From the NCBI GenBank assembly GCA_945936135.1, contig CAMESG010000002.1:1-64000 (forward strand): DNA of 64,000 nt. Direction: 5' to 3'. The notes beneath the pieces were generated by a model. The model was not told the DNA's origin. It did not search any database and saw nothing but the letters and a program-made list of their open reading frames with translations. The translations under genes and the position numbers were made by a program. The number at the start of each line of letters is the position of its first letter. Position 1 is the first letter of the stretch. Below are positions 61,683 through 64,000 of this stretch, piece by piece. Origin of the DNA: an uncultured Mollicutes bacterium (lineage in GTDB: Bacteria; Bacillota_I; Bacilli_A; RFN20; CAG-826).

Positions 61683-64000
61683 TTAAGCGATCGGGCAACG
61701 GGTGTAAGCTGATTTCAAACCGCAGTAGACACCTTTGATCGTTTGATCATAGTCGACGCCGAAGAGCGGGAATCCGCCCATTTCAATCGCGTTCGCTGCA
61801 AGTTCATCGGTCATAACGATGTCGAAGGTGCCATCGTCATTCCACGAGCAGCTTTCGATTCCTGCGACGCTCAAGCTGGCTTTACCAACGCCGGGGTAGA
61901 CTTCAAAGTAGTCGGTGTAGTCGCCATTGGTGGTGCCGAAGATCGCGACGGGTTCGATATCCAAACCATCGAAGCTCATCGCGTCGACTTTGCCGGCAAT
62001 ATGGACTTTGGTGCTGTCGACCACTTCCGCGGTCGTGACTTCGATCGAAGCGCCTTCCAGGCTTTGGCCATCTTCACCGAGGATCGCGCCGCCATCGGCA
62101 GCATCCCAGAGACCATCGAAGGTCCATCTTTCGTCTTCGAAGACCAAGGAGGAATCTCCTTCGCCCAAAACGGAGGTGTCATTGCCCCAGTTGAGGGTGA
62201 AGCCGGAGGTGTTGGAGGATTTCAAGACTTCCATGAAGTTCAAGGGATCCAAGGGGTTGCCCGAGATCGAGCCGAAGCCGAGGTCGAACTGTCCAACCAT
62301 CAAGTGCTCGTAGTAGACGTCCATCGATTCTTCCGGAGCGTAGTTGTTGACCACAAGGCGAACCGGCAAGCCGAGGGAAGTCGCAGCAGCGTTGAACGCG
62401 CTGGAGATGTAACCGCCAAGTTGAGCGCCATCGACGGTGACTTGCGATTCCGCCATCCACCAGATATCGATGCTGATCTCTTTGGTGCTGGAGTTGATCG
62501 CTCCTTCATCCAAGAGATCGTTGATCGCGGCCTTGAAGGCTTCTTGGGAGAGGGCGGTGCTATAACCATAGGTATCCACCGTGTCGCCCCAGAAGTCCGT
62601 CAACGCGTCTTTGTGGGCTTGGGTGTCGGAGTAGGAGACGCCGTTTTCAGGATCGGAGAGATAGGCGCTGGAGAAGTAATCGATCGAAGGTTGCGCACCT
62701 CTTGCTTTCGCGTAGGTGCCACGATCAATGGAATAGAAGAGACCGCGGATGAAGTTGTTGTTGGACATCCAGGGTTTGACGTTCCAGTAATCGGACATCT
62801 TCGTTTGGGCGATGGTGCCATTGACGCCGAAGAGCTGTTCCCAGAGCTCTTCGGTGCAGGAGTTGATGTTCAATTTCCAAACCGAGTCGCCCGGGACTTT
62901 GACCGTGCGAGGATCGGTGGCGTATTGGTTCAAGAAGTCACGCGGGACGCTGCAAGCATCGAGGTGGCCGAGGAGGAATTCGTTGAAGGCCGCGTTTTCA
63001 TCGCTCTTAACGGCGGCGAGGACCTTCGTGTGAATGCCACCCATGCGGTAGAGGTTCGGGTTATCGAGACGTTCGAACCAAGCATCGTTGCGCTTATAGG
63101 TGATGAGGACGTCGGTTTCCCAAGATTCGATGAAGTAAGGTCCGACCGAGAGGGTGTTGTCGACCGGGGACGTACTCTTGGTCGAATCGTAGCCATTGAT
63201 GTTCGCGACGCCAACCGTTTCGATGAAGGCCTTCGGAAGGGGCTGATAGAGATTGGAGTTGATGCTGTACATCGCGAAGAAGCGGTTGATCGGGGTCGTG
63301 AAGGTGAATTCAAGGTAGTCGCCCGCTTCGTCGGTTCCGCTCTTGATGCCAACCTTCTCGAAGGCGGCTTCCGCAGCAGCGGATTCATTGACGCCCGTAA
63401 CGCCCAAGGAAGCGGTGGTTTGGTAGTAGTTCGCCATGCCCGCCAAGGTTCCCTTGCCGGTCTTGCTCGCCATTTCCGTACCACGATAGAGGCGATTTGC
63501 GCCGTTTAAGAGCATCTTGAAGGTCGTGATGTAATCCTCCAAGGTGACATAAGTACCATCAAACGCTTTGCGGTTTTCAATGTTCGAGGCGGTGCGATAG
63601 GTAACGCGTCCTTCTTCACCGGTGCGAACGTGCATACGCCAGGTGTTGTGGAGTTCGCCAGAGTTCGCGACTGGGACGACCTTGCCGTTTTCGACGGCGA
63701 GCATATGGTCATCCTTCGAGAGGATGCCATACCACTCATAGCCGTCCTTTTCGGCGTTGAGTTTCGTTCCGAAGTAACTCGTGGACGAATCGGCGGCGAA
63801 GTCACCAATCAAGGAGCCATCCGTGTTCCAAGCATTCAAGCTCGCGGGGTCTTCCGAGGTGTAGTTGTGATAGTAGTTTTGGTAGCGATCATCGGTTTCG
63901 CCCGTGATGCCCATTCCTTCGCGGATGTAGCCATCGCGCAACGTGGAGAAACCATAATTCTTAACGTAGTTCTCCGTTCCTTTGACGATACGGCGGTTGT
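61683..64000 (-). CDS. oppA: Oligopeptide-binding protein OppA (5' end beyond window)
   Basis: The frame is open to the window edge, giving at least 772 residues; the first part with the signal peptide is missing. It is an SBP_bac_5-type binding protein: TLEDYITTFKMLLNGANRLYRGTEMASK, FEFTFTTPINRFFAMYS-like segment, SVGPYFIESWETDVLITYKRNDAWF (the hallmark 'GPYxLxxW..' strand) and RGLFYSIDRGTYAKARGAQPSIDYF. The C-terminal 190 residues (after LDPLNFMEVL) form an additional beta-rich region beyond normal OppA. First gene of the opp operon. Confidence 0.93.
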   Translation of the reverse strand, partial: NRRIVKGTENYVKNYGFSTLRDGYIREGMGITGETDDRYQNYYHNYTSEDPASLNAWNTDGSLIGDFAADSSTSYFGTKLNAEKDGYEWYGILSKDDHMLAVENGKVVPVANSGELHNTWRMHVRTGEEGRVTYRTASNIENRKAFDGTYVTLEDYITTFKMLLNGANRLYRGTEMASKTGKGTLAGMANYYQTTASLGVTGVNESAAAEAAFEKVGIKSGTDEAGDYLEFTFTTPINRFFAMYSINSNLYQPLPKAFIETVGVANINGYDSTKSTSPVDNTLSVGPYFIESWETDVLITYKRNDAWFERLDNPNLYRMGGIHTKVLAAVKSDENAAFNEFLLGHLDACSVPRDFLNQYATDPRTVKVPGDSVWKLNINSCTEELWEQLFGVNGTIAQTKMSDYWNVKPWMSNNNFIRGLFYSIDRGTYAKARGAQPSIDYFSSAYLSDPENGVSYSDTQAHKDALTDFWGDTVDTYGYSTALSQEAFKAAINDLLDEGAINSSTKEISIDIWWMAESQVTVDGAQLGGYISSAFNAAATSLGLPVRLVVNNYAPEESMDVYYEHLMVGQFDLGFGSISGNPLDPLNFMEVLKSSNTSGFTLNWGNDTSVLGEGDSSLVFEDERWTFDGLWDAADGGAILGEDGQSLEGASIEVTTAEVVDSTKVHIAGKVDAMSFDGLDIEPVAIFGTTNGDYTDYFEVYPGVGKASLSVAGIESCSWNDDGTFDIVMTDELAANAIEMGGFPLFGVDYDQTIKGVYCGLKSAYTRCPIA

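Noticed and set aside
61743-63509. A 588-codon plus-strand open frame
   Set aside because: Antisense to oppA, whose function is clear; no start signals.

Overview
The window reads as a chromosomal segment of a low-redundancy Firmicute of the class Bacilli, most likely an uncultured gut lineage near the Erysipelotrichales/RF39/Mollicutes-side groups. The evidence is gene content and order: comFA-comFC next to secA-prfB, prfA-prmC-sua5/rpiB divergent from dnaX-ebfC-recR-tmk-holB-ricT-rsmI, CsoR/CopZ/CopA, HrcA-type CIRCE boxes, a UvrX-type polymerase with YolD, and tRNA genes with encoded CCA. TGA is used as a stop (for example recR and oppB), so this is the standard code, not a Mycoplasma code. 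No rRNA is present, so the lineage call is inference.

Layout. 1-5.9 kb is accessory: a tiny tandem-repeat protein, oleate hydratase with its TetR regulator, a short EamA transporter, a hydrolase remnant and an AlbA/Schlafen-type regulator flanked by an exact inverted repeat. 6-10.9 kb holds tRNA-Leu, a hydrolase, a GH3 glycosidase, rmuC and tRNA-Ala. 11-12.7 kb holds two damaged genes: a frameshifted lipoprotein and a xylose isomerase with an internal deletion. 13-16.7 kb holds UvrX-YolD, an M29 aminopeptidase and a membrane protein. 16.7-18.9 kb is a folD/ThyX-like/PhoH operon. 19-31.8 kb is a run of minus-strand housekeeping genes (secG, HAD, uvrB, yitT, prfB, secA, comFC, comFA, a tsaC-rpiB fusion, prmC, prfA). 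31.9-38.4 kb is the plus-strand DNA-replication/repair operon from dnaX to rsmI.

38.4-46 kb is one tightly overlapping minus-strand operon: patatin, RluA pseudouridine synthase, a duplicated DUF1538 membrane protein, two different PII-like proteins and a YfhO family protein. The DUF1538 plus two PII genes is the best candidate here for an undescribed system, plausibly a PII-gated transporter. 46-51.4 kb holds a 5'-nucleotidase lipoprotein, a HAD phosphatase, a GH2 glycosidase and an M24 peptidase. 51.4-54.2 kb is a CsoR-controlled copper operon, followed by an hsp20 gene under two CIRCE elements, and 54.9-64 kb is an oligopeptide permease operon (oppA-B-C-D-F) in which OppC, OppD and OppF carry large insertions.

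Two themes cut across the window. At least seven first genes of transcription units have a -10-like hexamer only 6-11 nt before the start codon and no Shine-Dalgarno sequence, pointing to leaderless mRNAs alongside conventional RBS-led genes. Second, palindromes sit at start codons or between -35 and -10 elements (tetR, secA, the prfA/dnaX gap, patatin), suggesting tight local regulation.
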